Positions 33,308 through 42,164 of a stretch of DNA of 64,000 nucleotides are shown here, piece by piece (the stretch's first letter is position 1; every line of letters starts with the position of its first letter). The DNA comes from Rosettibacter sp964572725. Lineage in GTDB: Bacteria; Bacteroidota; Ignavibacteria; Ignavibacteriales; Melioribacteraceae. The notes under the pieces are model-generated. The model was not told where the DNA came from, searched no databases, and was given only the letters and a program-made list of their open reading frames with translations. The position numbers and the translations under genes were made by a program. The DNA is taken from contig CAZNFW010000008.1 in NCBI GenBank assembly GCA_964572725.1, positions 16,220 to 80,219 on the forward strand, written 5' to 3'.

Positions 33308-33327
33308 TTATGCATAACAATGCATAA
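33308..33327. promoter_or_regulatory. 8-bp dyad upstream of the lysW promoter
   Basis: TTATGCAT and ATGCATAA flank AACA as a perfect inverted repeat between the MoxR stop and the candidate lysW promoter. It could be an operator for the lysine operon or the hairpin of a weak terminator for moxR; no long T run follows. Confidence 0.4.
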
Positions 33328-33353
33328 TTATAAATTAAAATATCACCTAATTT

Positions 33354-34340
33354 TTACTCTGCAGTAAGTCTCTTAATAATTTCTACAGAATCAATACCTT
33401 CTGCCTGTGCAGAAAAATTCGGAATTATACGATGACGTAATACAGGGATTAGAAATGTTCTGACATCGTCGATTGTAGGAGTAAATCTTCCTTCCATAAC
33501 AGCTTTTGTTTTGGCAGCAAGTATTAAATATTGAGATGCACGAGGTCCTGCACCCCAGCTTATCCAATCTTTAATAAATTTATTTGTTCCATCTACTGGA
33601 CGTGTTGATTTAACAAATTTAACCGCGTATTCAATAACATTATCTGCTACAGGCACTCTTGTAATAAAATCCTGAAAGAAAATTATATCTTCAGCATTAA
33701 GTATTTTATTTAAATCCGGTTTATAGTCACTTGTAGTTTGTTTTATAATTTTAATTTCTTCATCAAATGCAGGATAATCAAGCCAGAGATTGAACATAAA
33801 TCTATCGAGTTGTGCTTCTGGTAATGGATAAGTTCCTTCCTGTTCAATAGGATTTTGTGTAGCAAGCACAAAAAATGGTTCTTCAAGTTTATAAGTAACA
33901 CCTGCTGCAGTAACTTTATGTTCCTGCATTGCTTCGAGTAATGCAGACTGAGTTTTGGGAGGAGTTCGATTTATTTCATCTGCAAGAATAATATTTGCAA
34001 AAATTGGTCCTTTTATAAATCTGAAATCTCTCTTTTTTGTTATTGAATCTTCTTCAATAATTTCTGTGCCTGTAATATCACTTGGCATTAAATCAGGAGT
34101 GAATTGAATACGGCTGAATTTTAAGTCGAGCACTTCCGAAAGAGTTTTAATTAAAAGAGTTTTTGCCAGACCGGGAACACCAACCAAAAGGCAATGCCCT
34201 CTTGATAATAAACTTACAATCAAATTATTAATAATTTCTTCCTGACCGACAATAACTTTTGAAATCTCCTTTTTTATTTCTTTAACAGCTTCTGAAAGCT
34301 TTTCAACTATTTCTATGTCATTTATATTTTTATTAATCAC
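33354..34340 (-). CDS. MoxR-family AAA+ ATPase
   Basis: The 328-residue protein has Walker A GVPGLAKT at residues 54-61, Walker B ILADEINR near 118 and the MoxR motif PPKTQSALLEAMQE. MoxR ATPases act as chaperones that help mature or insert metal centres in partner proteins, usually with a DUF58/VWA protein next door. Here no DUF58 or VWA gene follows; the neighbours are surA-like genes upstream and the lysine operon downstream. Its client is unknown. Confidence 0.93.
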   Translation of the reverse strand: MINKNINDIEIVEKLSEAVKEIKKEISKVIVGQEEIINNLIVSLLSRGHCLLVGVPGLAKTLLIKTLSEVLDLKFSRIQFTPDLMPSDITGTEIIEEDSITKKRDFRFIKGPIFANIILADEINRTPPKTQSALLEAMQEHKVTAAGVTYKLEEPFFVLATQNPIEQEGTYPLPEAQLDRFMFNLWLDYPAFDEEIKIIKQTTSDYKPDLNKILNAEDIIFFQDFITRVPVADNVIEYAVKFVKSTRPVDGTNKFIKDWISWGAGPRASQYLILAAKTKAVMEGRFTPTIDDVRTFLIPVLRHRIIPNFSAQAEGIDSVEIIKRLTAE

Positions 34341-34359
34341 TTTATTCCTTTTGATTTAT

Positions 34360-35622
34360 TTATAATCTAATTTCCCAATAAATTTTTTCTTTAATTTCAT
34401 CCAGCCAGTTTTTATAAAGTTTTTGTTTCTTATAATATTCTGCAAGTTTTTTTATTTCATTATAATCAAGGTCAAGATTTGCTTTATGCTGTGGAATTCT
34501 CCTAATTAGTTTGACAATGTGATATCCATAAGTATTTCTGTCTAGTTCCATTCTTTTGGGAAAACTTATATCTCCTTCTTTCATTTTATAAATCTGGTCA
34601 ACTATAGATTTATCGAGCTGATTAGCTTCAAATGTACCAAGAACACCCCCAAATTTTGCGCTCTCTTTATCATCACTATATTTTTTTGCGTAATATTCAA
34701 AAGTATTTTTACCAGAAATTATACTGTCTCTTATTTCATTTAAAAATTCTATTGCACTTAAATCTGATTCATTATCAGACTTCAATTTAATTAATATATG
34801 TCGTGTATGAATAGATTCACCTCTTCTTTCTAGCATCTGAATTATATGAAAGCCAACTGGAGATTCAATAATTCCAGATAATTGATTAGGAGCAAGTGAA
34901 AATGCAGCTGCTTCAAATTCAGGGTAGAAAACGCCACGCTTTACAAATCCAAGGTCACCCCCCTGTGCAGCACTGCCCGGGTCATCAGAATATTTTTTAG
35001 CAAGCTCTGCAAAGTCTGCTCCTTTTTTTAATGAATCAAGAAGAGTTTTTGCAAGTTCTAATGCTTTTTTTCTTGCTCTTTCACCTGTTCTTGGATTCTG
35101 AAAGATATGTGCTATTTCATATTTTTCTGGCACGATGCCAAGTGAATCTTTATACATTTCAAAAAAATCTTCTACTTCTTTGCGTGAAACCTGTACATCT
35201 CCAAATTTTTTTTGCTGTAACATTTGAGCCATAAGATTTTTTCTAGTATCATCTCTTAAAACACGTTTTATTTTTTCAACAGGCATTCCATAAATCTGTT
35301 CTAATTTTTCCTGTGAACCATATTGCTGAATAAAATAATTAATTTGATAATCAAGCTGACTTTTAACCTGATCATCTGAAACAACAATTGAATCAAGTTC
35401 AGCCTGAGCATATAAAAGTTTTTCTTCAATCATCTGCATTAAAACATTTCGAAGCATATTGGAATCAGGTGCAGATATATTCCTTTGAGCTGCTTCATAA
35501 TTTGCTCGAAAATCTAACTCAGACTTTAAAATTATTTCATTGTCTACTACAGCAACAATTTTATCCAGCACCTGAGCAAATGCTGATGTGTAAATCAATA
35601 ATGCCAAAAAAATTTTTTTCAT
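34360..35622 (-). CDS. surA: SurA-like periplasmic peptidyl-prolyl isomerase
   Basis: A 420-residue protein with a signal peptide (MKKIFLALLIYTSAFA), a SurA N-terminal chaperone region and two parvulin-type domains (about residues 170-270 and 275-390). Domain motifs are GGDLGFVKRG ... FHIIQML and GGVLGTFEAN ... YHIVKLI. SurA escorts outer-membrane proteins through the periplasm. It ends 20 bases before moxR and follows the related lipoprotein by two bases. Confidence 0.9.
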   Translation of the reverse strand: MKKIFLALLIYTSAFAQVLDKIVAVVDNEIILKSELDFRANYEAAQRNISAPDSNMLRNVLMQMIEEKLLYAQAELDSIVVSDDQVKSQLDYQINYFIQQYGSQEKLEQIYGMPVEKIKRVLRDDTRKNLMAQMLQQKKFGDVQVSRKEVEDFFEMYKDSLGIVPEKYEIAHIFQNPRTGERARKKALELAKTLLDSLKKGADFAELAKKYSDDPGSAAQGGDLGFVKRGVFYPEFEAAAFSLAPNQLSGIIESPVGFHIIQMLERRGESIHTRHILIKLKSDNESDLSAIEFLNEIRDSIISGKNTFEYYAKKYSDDKESAKFGGVLGTFEANQLDKSIVDQIYKMKEGDISFPKRMELDRNTYGYHIVKLIRRIPQHKANLDLDYNEIKKLAEYYKKQKLYKNWLDEIKEKIYWEIRL

Positions 35623-35624
35623 AT

Positions 35625-36455
35625 TTATTGCCTTTTTATTTCTACATCATAATCAGAAATTAATTCTTCAATGTAATTCTGAATAAACTCCTTATTTTTT
35701 ACAACCTGATATCTTTCTTTTACCTTTTCTTTTATTACTTCAAAAGGTGGAATTATTTCTTTGTCGAATTTTTCTACGAGTTGAAAAACAGCAAATTTAT
35801 TTTTTTCTACTTCAAGCACCACGCTAATTTCACGCGGCAACATAAATGAAATTATTCTTGCTAAACTTGCTGGTTGTAATTGATAACCATAATACAAATT
35901 GTCTGTCTTCGTACTTACAACTGAAGGTGTATTATTAAATGCATTTAATGCTTTATCCCATCCGCTTTCTATTAAAATTGATCTAAATTTTACAGCATCA
36001 TCAAAATTATTAAAATAAATAATATTAATGCGATATAAATCATCAAGAAGGCGAAAATCATCTTTTAATAATTCATAATAATCTCGTAGTTCTGCTTCAT
36101 CCGGTGAAATCATATTTTCAGATAATATTTTATTAATAAGAAACGCTGCTGCCAATTCTTTTTTTGACCTTTCCAGAATTGAATTAAATTCTTTATCCTT
36201 GATTATTCCTTCTTCAACAGCTTTTTGATACAAAACTTCCCTTTCTATCCATTCATTAATAAATTGTTCTCTCAGTTTTGCATTATTTGACTTTTCGCCA
36301 AGTGCAGTGGTTAATTCGTCTTCTGTAAGCACAGCATCTTTAATTCTTACAATTTCATTTGATTTCTTTACTTCCTTTGAACATCCAAAGAAAACAAGAA
36401 GAAAAAAGAAAATAAAAAATACTTTATTGCTTAAATGCTTTGACAAGTTCATCAT
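35625..36455 (-). CDS. SurA-N-like lipoprotein with degenerate parvulin domain
   Basis: The 276-residue protein starts with a lipoprotein signal ending in VFFGCSK, so Cys is probably lipidated. Residues 35-130 match the SurA N-terminal helical domain (REQFINEWIEREVLYQKAVEEG), and the last 50 match the tail that follows a parvulin domain. The part between lacks the GG.LG and F.A motifs of active parvulins. It may be a non-enzymatic folding factor. Its start overlaps the upstream gene by 32 bases, giving tight coupling. Confidence 0.75.
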   Translation of the reverse strand: MMNLSKHLSNKVFFIFFFLLVFFGCSKEVKKSNEIVRIKDAVLTEDELTTALGEKSNNAKLREQFINEWIEREVLYQKAVEEGIIKDKEFNSILERSKKELAAAFLINKILSENMISPDEAELRDYYELLKDDFRLLDDLYRINIIYFNNFDDAVKFRSILIESGWDKALNAFNNTPSVVSTKTDNLYYGYQLQPASLARIISFMLPREISVVLEVEKNKFAVFQLVEKFDKEIIPPFEVIKEKVKERYQVVKNKEFIQNYIEELISDYDVEIKRQ

Positions 36456-38406
36456 AATAGTATTTTGGGTTATACAATTTTTTTAATTTATTAATATATG
36501 ATTCTTCAAGGCGTTTACTTTCTTGTTCTTGTAAAATTCCCATTATTTCATTTCGAACCTCAGCAAATGTTTTAATTCGTGAAGGTTCTCTTTTGGTCAA
36601 TTTTACAATTACCCAGTTATTTCCATTTTTGAATGGCTCTGATATATCGCCTATATTTTTAAGTTTATTTGCTTCATCAGCTAGACTATTATTCCCTACT
36701 TCAACCAGTTCATTCTTTGACTGATTTCTTGCAGATGATTTTTTTAAATACTTTGTCATTAATGAATCAAAATCTACCCCGCTTTTTGCTTCGTTATAAA
36801 TTACATTTGCCAGAGAATCAGAATCAACTCTTATTTCTTTAAATGCAACTCTGTCTTTCCATCTAAAGTTTTCTTTATTCTTTTCATAATAATTCATAGC
36901 CATTATACTATCAACTTTAACTTTTGACCATACTTCTTCTTCAAGTATCTTAAATAAATAAATTCCGTTTTCATAATCTTTAATTAAAGAAGCAAATTCA
37001 GGATTAACTTTATCGTATTGCATTGCTTTATCTCTAATTAATAATTCTCCAGCATAATCTTCAATTGCTTCTTTCAACATATCAGCATTTAATTTTCTAA
37101 AAATGTAATCACCCTTGCCTTTCATATAATTGAATAAAGAATCGCACAATATTTTATTTTTATTCAGTTCAAAAATTACTCCCATACCCAACTCATAATG
37201 TATAACACTATTAGAATAGTCATTAATGTTCTTTAATGAATCGGAGTATGAAAGAATTCTGTCAAATAAATCATTTTTAATTTCCAGATTTGCCTGTTTA
37301 ATCAAATTTCGTTTTAAATTCATTAAATCTTTTTTATAACGAATATTCCTATATGTTTTTTCTAATTCATCTTTACTTTCTTCAAAACTTGGGATTGGTT
37401 TTTCTTCTGTCAATTTAATTATGTGATAACCATATGATGTTTTAACAATTGGAGAAATTTCTCCAACTTTTAATTTGAATGCAGCATATTCAAATTCTGG
37501 TACCATGCGATGACGCTGAAAATATCCTAAATCCCCATTTTTTTTGGCACTATATTTATCATCAGAATATTCTTTAGCAAGTTCACCAAAATCTGCACCC
37601 TCCTGAATTTTCTTTTGTACTTCTAAAATTTTTTGATATGCTTTTAATGTATCGACATTACCGAGAGAATCTTTTGAACTTGCAAGAATGTGTTGAGCAC
37701 GAATCATGTGCCTTCTTGGTATTTTTGCAATAACTTTGATGATATGATAAGCAAAGTTTGATTTTAATAACTGCGGGTATATTTTACCGGGTTCAGTATA
37801 ATAAATTGCATCTTCAATTTCCGGGATAGTAATTTCTCCAGCTGTAACAAATCCAATGTCACCACCTCTTTCTTTAGAGTATGTGTCTTTAGAATATTCT
37901 TTTGCAAGTTTTTCAAAATCTTCTCCATTGTTAATTCTTTTAATTAATTCATTTCCAAATTCGATTGTTTGTTGTTCGTTCATTGAAGAATCTGGTCTTA
38001 GCATTATATGAGCTACTTGATATTCATATTTTCTTCTTTCATAAAGTTGTTTAATTCCGGGTTTAATTAATTCATCATTAAGATAAAATGTAGTTCCAAT
38101 ATTAATTTTATAATCATTCAATTCTTTTTGCATATCTTCATCTGAATAATAACCTCTCACAAATGCATCACGGAGTTTCATTCTGTAATTAACATAAAGG
38201 TCTAAAAATTTTTTATAATTACTTATTGAATCCTTTTTAGCATTCTCAATATTGCCGGAATTTTTAGCATATGCTTTTTCAAACTCGTCCATGTAGATTT
38301 TATTTTTTCCAAATTCTGCTACAACAATTTTGGAATGTTCTACAGCACAAGATGTAAAAAAGAAAATTACAGCAGGCATCAATAAAAACACTTTTTTAAT
38401 ATGCAT
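36424..38406 (-). CDS. Parvulin-type peptidyl-prolyl isomerase lipoprotein, two PPIC domains
   Basis: I start at the ATG at 38406, nine bases after a GGAGG; an in-frame ATG 54 bases earlier is less likely. The 660-residue protein has a lipobox (FFFTSCA). Two parvulin domains follow: the first around residues 125-225 with GGDIGFVTAGE and YHIIKVI, the second around 235-340 with NGDLGYFQRHRMVPEFEYAAF and YHIIKLT. The remaining 300 residues include a weaker third PPIC-like part. It is the first of three SurA-like genes, likely handling envelope proteins. Confidence 0.88.
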   Translation of the reverse strand: MHIKKVFLLMPAVIFFFTSCAVEHSKIVVAEFGKNKIYMDEFEKAYAKNSGNIENAKKDSISNYKKFLDLYVNYRMKLRDAFVRGYYSDEDMQKELNDYKINIGTTFYLNDELIKPGIKQLYERRKYEYQVAHIMLRPDSSMNEQQTIEFGNELIKRINNGEDFEKLAKEYSKDTYSKERGGDIGFVTAGEITIPEIEDAIYYTEPGKIYPQLLKSNFAYHIIKVIAKIPRRHMIRAQHILASSKDSLGNVDTLKAYQKILEVQKKIQEGADFGELAKEYSDDKYSAKKNGDLGYFQRHRMVPEFEYAAFKLKVGEISPIVKTSYGYHIIKLTEEKPIPSFEESKDELEKTYRNIRYKKDLMNLKRNLIKQANLEIKNDLFDRILSYSDSLKNINDYSNSVIHYELGMGVIFELNKNKILCDSLFNYMKGKGDYIFRKLNADMLKEAIEDYAGELLIRDKAMQYDKVNPEFASLIKDYENGIYLFKILEEEVWSKVKVDSIMAMNYYEKNKENFRWKDRVAFKEIRVDSDSLANVIYNEAKSGVDFDSLMTKYLKKSSARNQSKNELVEVGNNSLADEANKLKNIGDISEPFKNGNNWVIVKLTKREPSRIKTFAEVRNEIMGILQEQESKRLEESYINKLKKLYNPKYYYDELVKAFKQ

Positions 38407-38575
38407 AGCTAAAATCCTCCACAATAATTTTATTTTAGTTGTTTTAATATTCACATACACAAAAAAGTTTCTTTCATTCTAAAAATTTATTTTGAGTTTA
38501 ATACCCCCAAAATATTTCAATAATGAAAAAGGATAATTTTTATAACAACATGAAGTTTCAAAAACACTAATTAAA

Positions 38576-39517
38576 TTATACAGGAAATGGTTTGGTATTT
38601 CTTTCCCAGAAAACACCATATTCTAATCCTTGTATTTTTTTATCTTTTTCTGCAAGATAAAGTCTTTTTTCTGCCAGTGCAGCAAAATATTTGTCTATCT
38701 CGATACCCACATAATTTCTTTCTAATTTTTTTGCAACAACTGAAGTAGTACCTGAACCTAAAAAAGGGTCAAGCACAATATCATTTTTATTTGTGCTTGC
38801 TAAAATAAGTTTTGCAATTAACTTTTCCGGCTTTTGAGTTGGATGAATTGTATTTTCAGGCATTGACCAGAAAGGTACCGAAATGTCTGTCCAGATATTT
38901 GAAGGATGTGTTAATCTATAATTTCCTTCAGAAGAATTAAGCCAGTCTTTTGGGTATCCATTCTCATCTTTATAAGGAGCAATAACTTTCTTCATTAATT
39001 TAACAGAATCGACATTGAATGTATATTTATTAGAAACAGTGCAAAACCAGATATCTTCTGAACTATTTTTCCAGTTGGATTTTGAACCCCTTCCCTTTTC
39101 TCTTTCCCATGTAATTCGGTTTCGAATTATAAAATGTTTTTCTAAAGCTAAAGGAATTGAAATCGAAGTATGCCAGTCACCGCAAAAATAAATTGTCGCA
39201 GTTGGTTTTAATGTACGCTTCAATTTTACTATAAACTGTTCAATCCAGTTTGAATAATCCAATATTGATTGTTCCTTAAACTTAAGCGTGTTAAAAGATT
39301 TATTAAGATTATATGGTGGATCAACAAAAAGTAAATCAACAAAAGAGTCTGGAAGAAAATCCAGAACAGTGAATAAATCCTGACAAATTGTTTTATTCAA
39401 TATATCTTTTACTTCAGTTTTATGTTTTAGTTGAATTAAATTCTTTGAATATTTTTTTAATTCATAATCAGATAAAAAGATTGTTCTGTTTCTGGGTGCA
39501 ACTTTTTTATTCTTCAT
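38576..39517 (-). CDS. Orphan DNA adenine methyltransferase (beta class)
   Basis: The 313-residue protein has the amino-methyltransferase motif DPPYNL at residues 66-71 before the AdoMet motif DPFLGSGTTSVVAKKLERNYVGIEID near 250. This order (IV then I) defines the beta class, to which M.HinfI and CcrM belong. It methylates N6-adenine or N4-cytosine; DPPY favours adenine. No restriction or specificity gene lies beside it, so it may be a regulatory methylase. The target site cannot be read. Confidence 0.9.
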   Translation of the reverse strand: MKNKKVAPRNRTIFLSDYELKKYSKNLIQLKHKTEVKDILNKTICQDLFTVLDFLPDSFVDLLFVDPPYNLNKSFNTLKFKEQSILDYSNWIEQFIVKLKRTLKPTATIYFCGDWHTSISIPLALEKHFIIRNRITWEREKGRGSKSNWKNSSEDIWFCTVSNKYTFNVDSVKLMKKVIAPYKDENGYPKDWLNSSEGNYRLTHPSNIWTDISVPFWSMPENTIHPTQKPEKLIAKLILASTNKNDIVLDPFLGSGTTSVVAKKLERNYVGIEIDKYFAALAEKRLYLAEKDKKIQGLEYGVFWERNTKPFPV

Positions 39518-39553
39518 AAATGAAAATTTAGATTAGTTCAAAGAGAAAACAAA

Positions 39554-41593
39554 TCACCTTGCAAGCGTGCCAGGCTTAACCGAACTATCTATTTCAATTA
39601 TTTTTACTTTTCCTTCTTCGTCAGCATCAACAGCAAGTATCATTCCCTGTGAGTCCAGTCCAAATAATTTTGCTGGTTTTAAGTTGGCAACAATCAAAAC
39701 ATTTTTCCCAATTAATTCTACTGGTTGATAACTTTTTGCTATCCCAGCTACAACCTGTCTCTTCTCGTCACCTAATTCGAGTTGAAGTTTAAGAAGTTTA
39801 TCACTTTTCTTAACCTTTTCTGCTCCTATAATTTTTGCTACCTTTAGTTTTATTCGTTTAAATTCATCTATAGTAATTTCTTCATCTTTCTGAGTATCCA
39901 TTTCAACAGTGCCAAGTTTATTAATTTGTTCATCTATAATTTTATCTTCAATCTTATTGAATAAAATTTCAGGAGGATTAAGTTTATGACCTGCTCTTAA
40001 ATTCAATTTTCCGGATTCAAGCCAGTCACATTTTTCTGAATTAAGCATATTAAATACTTTTGAAGAAGTAAAAGGAATAACCGGTTCGAACAATTCAGCA
40101 AGGGTATAAATAGTATTAAGGCAGATGTTAATAGTTGTTCCGCATCTTTCCTTATTTTGCTTTATTGTTTTCCATGGTTCAGAATCATTAAAGTATTTAT
40201 TTGCAGCTCTTGCAAGATTCATCATTTCGAAGACAGCATCTTTGATTTTAAAATGTTCAATAAGATTTCCAACTTTTTGAGGATAGGTTTTCAAAAGCTC
40301 AATCATGTTCTCATCAATTGGTTCTAATGTCCCAAGTTCTGGAACTTTGCCTTCAAAGTGTTTGAATGCAAAGGTAAAAGTTCTGTTAATAAAATTACCA
40401 AGAATATCAGCAAGTTCACCATTATTTCTTGCTTGAAATTCTTTCCAGTAAAAATCTGTATCTTTATTTTCAGGAAGATTAGCAGCCAGAGTATAGCGGA
40501 GCGGGTCAGGATGAAATATCTCGAGAAAATCAATTACATCAATACCCCATCCACGTGACTTAGAAAATTTTTTCCCTTCAAAATTTAAAAATTCATTTGC
40601 AGGTACATTTTGAGGCAAAATATATTTGTCGTTATTAAAATCATTCCATGCCATTAACATTGCAGGAAATATAATTGTATGAAATACAACATTGTCTTTA
40701 CCAATAAATGCTATATACTTTGTATTTGGATCCTGCCAGTATCTTCTCCATAGTTCAGGGTCATTTCTTTTTTCGGAAAGGTCTTTTGTTGCAGAAATAT
40801 AACCAAGAACAGCTTCGAACCAGACATACAAAACTTTTCCTTCCGCATCTGGAAGAGGAACCTTTATTCCCCAGTCCAAATCTCTTGTTACAGCTCTATC
40901 CTTTAATCCTTCACTAAACCAGCCTTTACAATATTGAAGTACATTATCTTTCCATCCATATTTTTTATTCATTTCATCAATATATTTTTCAAGACGTTCT
41001 TGATATTTGCCTAATGGGAAATACCAATGAGAAGTTTCTTTTAGAACAGGGGTTTCACCGCTGATTTTGCTTTTAGGATTTTTTAGTTCTGATGGTTCAT
41101 AAAGCGAACCACATTTTTCGCATTCATCGCTTCTTGCTTCTTCGTATCCGCAACGCGGACAAGTGCCTTCAACATATCTGTCTGGCAAAAACATTTTAAC
41201 TTTTTCATCATAAAACTGCATTGATTTTTTTTCTATTAACAATCCATTATCATAATAACACTTAAAAAATTCCTGCCCTGTTTTATGATGTATTGGAAGA
41301 CTTGTTCTTGAATAAATGTCGAAACTCATTCCAAATTGTTCAAATGCTTTTTTATTGAGTTCGTGATATCTGTCAATAATAACTTTTGGATGAACTTTTT
41401 CTTTATCTGCTGTAATTGTTATTGGTACGCCGTGTTCATCAGAACCGCAAATATAAATTACATCATCTCCATTAAGTCTTTTGTATCTAACATAAATATC
41501 AGCAGGTAAATAAGCTCCGCTTAAATGTCCAAGATGAATATTGCCATTTGCATAGGGCAGAGCTGATGTAACAAGTACTTTTTCTTTAGCCAA
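39554..41593 (-). CDS. metG: Methionine--tRNA ligase
   Basis: The 679-residue protein begins with TTG. It has the class I signature as HLGH at residues 20-23, a four-cysteine zinc knuckle (CPRCG ... CEKCG), KFSKS near residue 340 and an anticodon-binding helical domain. The last 110 residues are an EMAP-II/Arc1p-like tRNA-binding OB fold (VAKIIGAEKV ... GLDSQGMILA) that makes the enzyme dimeric. The length is normal for this type. A TATATTTG promoter box lies about 32 bases upstream. Confidence 0.97.
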   Translation of the reverse strand: MAKEKVLVTSALPYANGNIHLGHLSGAYLPADIYVRYKRLNGDDVIYICGSDEHGVPITITADKEKVHPKVIIDRYHELNKKAFEQFGMSFDIYSRTSLPIHHKTGQEFFKCYYDNGLLIEKKSMQFYDEKVKMFLPDRYVEGTCPRCGYEEARSDECEKCGSLYEPSELKNPKSKISGETPVLKETSHWYFPLGKYQERLEKYIDEMNKKYGWKDNVLQYCKGWFSEGLKDRAVTRDLDWGIKVPLPDAEGKVLYVWFEAVLGYISATKDLSEKRNDPELWRRYWQDPNTKYIAFIGKDNVVFHTIIFPAMLMAWNDFNNDKYILPQNVPANEFLNFEGKKFSKSRGWGIDVIDFLEIFHPDPLRYTLAANLPENKDTDFYWKEFQARNNGELADILGNFINRTFTFAFKHFEGKVPELGTLEPIDENMIELLKTYPQKVGNLIEHFKIKDAVFEMMNLARAANKYFNDSEPWKTIKQNKERCGTTINICLNTIYTLAELFEPVIPFTSSKVFNMLNSEKCDWLESGKLNLRAGHKLNPPEILFNKIEDKIIDEQINKLGTVEMDTQKDEEITIDEFKRIKLKVAKIIGAEKVKKSDKLLKLQLELGDEKRQVVAGIAKSYQPVELIGKNVLIVANLKPAKLFGLDSQGMILAVDADEEGKVKIIEIDSSVKPGTLAR

Positions 41594-41624
41594 GGTTTAC
41601 TCACTTTTTATTAATAATTGCCAA

Positions 41625-41632
41625 CAAATATA
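41625..41632 (-). promoter_or_regulatory. Candidate -7 box (TATATTTG) of metG
   Basis: The minus-strand octamer is an exact match to the Bacteroidota TAnnTTTG element, 31 bases before the TTG start. No good TTTG element is found 19-20 bases further upstream. Confidence 0.35.
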
Positions 41633-41688
41633 AGAAAATTCTAAATTGGAATACTTAATTGTTTTTCATAAAAAACGAAATTAATGGA

Positions 41689-41802
41689 GGATGACCCAAA
41701 AGTAATATTTTTTATAAATGTTGCCGCTAATTACAGGAATCTTGCCTGCAGCAAGCAGGTTTAACGAATTTTTTTGTTGAAAGTTACTTTTTAGTCATCC
41801 CC
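41689..41802. mobile_element. MITE-like element (copy B) in the metG intergenic region
   Basis: The left end GGATGACCCAAAAGTAA and the complement of the right end GGATGACTAAAAAGTAA match at 15 of 17 positions. The element is non-coding and about 114 bp. Its interior has GCCGCTAATTACAGGAATC, shared with copy C near 61.4 kb, and a hairpin CTTGCCTGCAGCAAGCAGG (41741-41759) found in inverse orientation near 63.7 kb. It lies between the divergent metG and a small membrane gene, so it is not a terminator. The rest of the 294-base gap shows nothing else. Confidence 0.65.
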
Positions 41803-41887
41803 AAATACAGAAATAATTTATATTAATTAGAAAAGAATTTTAATATTTTTTGTATAAAAAAATTTCCATAAAATGAGGGATAATTAG

Positions 41888-42163
41888 ATGAGAAAACTAA
41901 TGTCCACGATTATATTTGCATTAGTAGATATTGTTTGTTTTGTTCAGGGGGGTGTAATTTTATTTTATGCTTTGCTTCATTTTCAATATAAAGTTGAAAT
42001 AGCAAGAGGCGAAGGTTTTACTACTTCAGAGTTGCAAAATGTTCCCGTTGCAATTGGTGGATTTTATTATTACTCAGAATCTTATATCAAAATTGCATTA
42101 ATTGGTATTGCATTAATAATAACTGGCTTTTTAATGCGAAGCTGGAGAAAAAGTTTTGAGTAA
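41888..42163 (+). CDS. Small two-helix membrane protein of unknown function
   Basis: The 91-residue product has two hydrophobic helices (about residues 6-32 and 66-84) joined by a polar loop with GEGFTTSEL and a tyrosine-rich GGFYYYSESY. The start has GAGGG 13 bases upstream. I do not recognise the family. It is convergent with mgtE, one base apart. It reads as a real gene because of its clean topology and codon use like its neighbours. Confidence 0.6.
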   Translation: MRKLMSTIIFALVDIVCFVQGGVILFYALLHFQYKVEIARGEGFTTSELQNVPVAIGGFYYYSESYIKIALIGIALIITGFLMRSWRKSFE

Positions 42164-42164
42164 T

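Noticed and set aside
33222..33320. N-terminal extension upstream of LysW
   Set aside because: LysW begins at the ATG at 33221 behind a GGAG; the extension would overlap the candidate promoter and matches nothing in the family.
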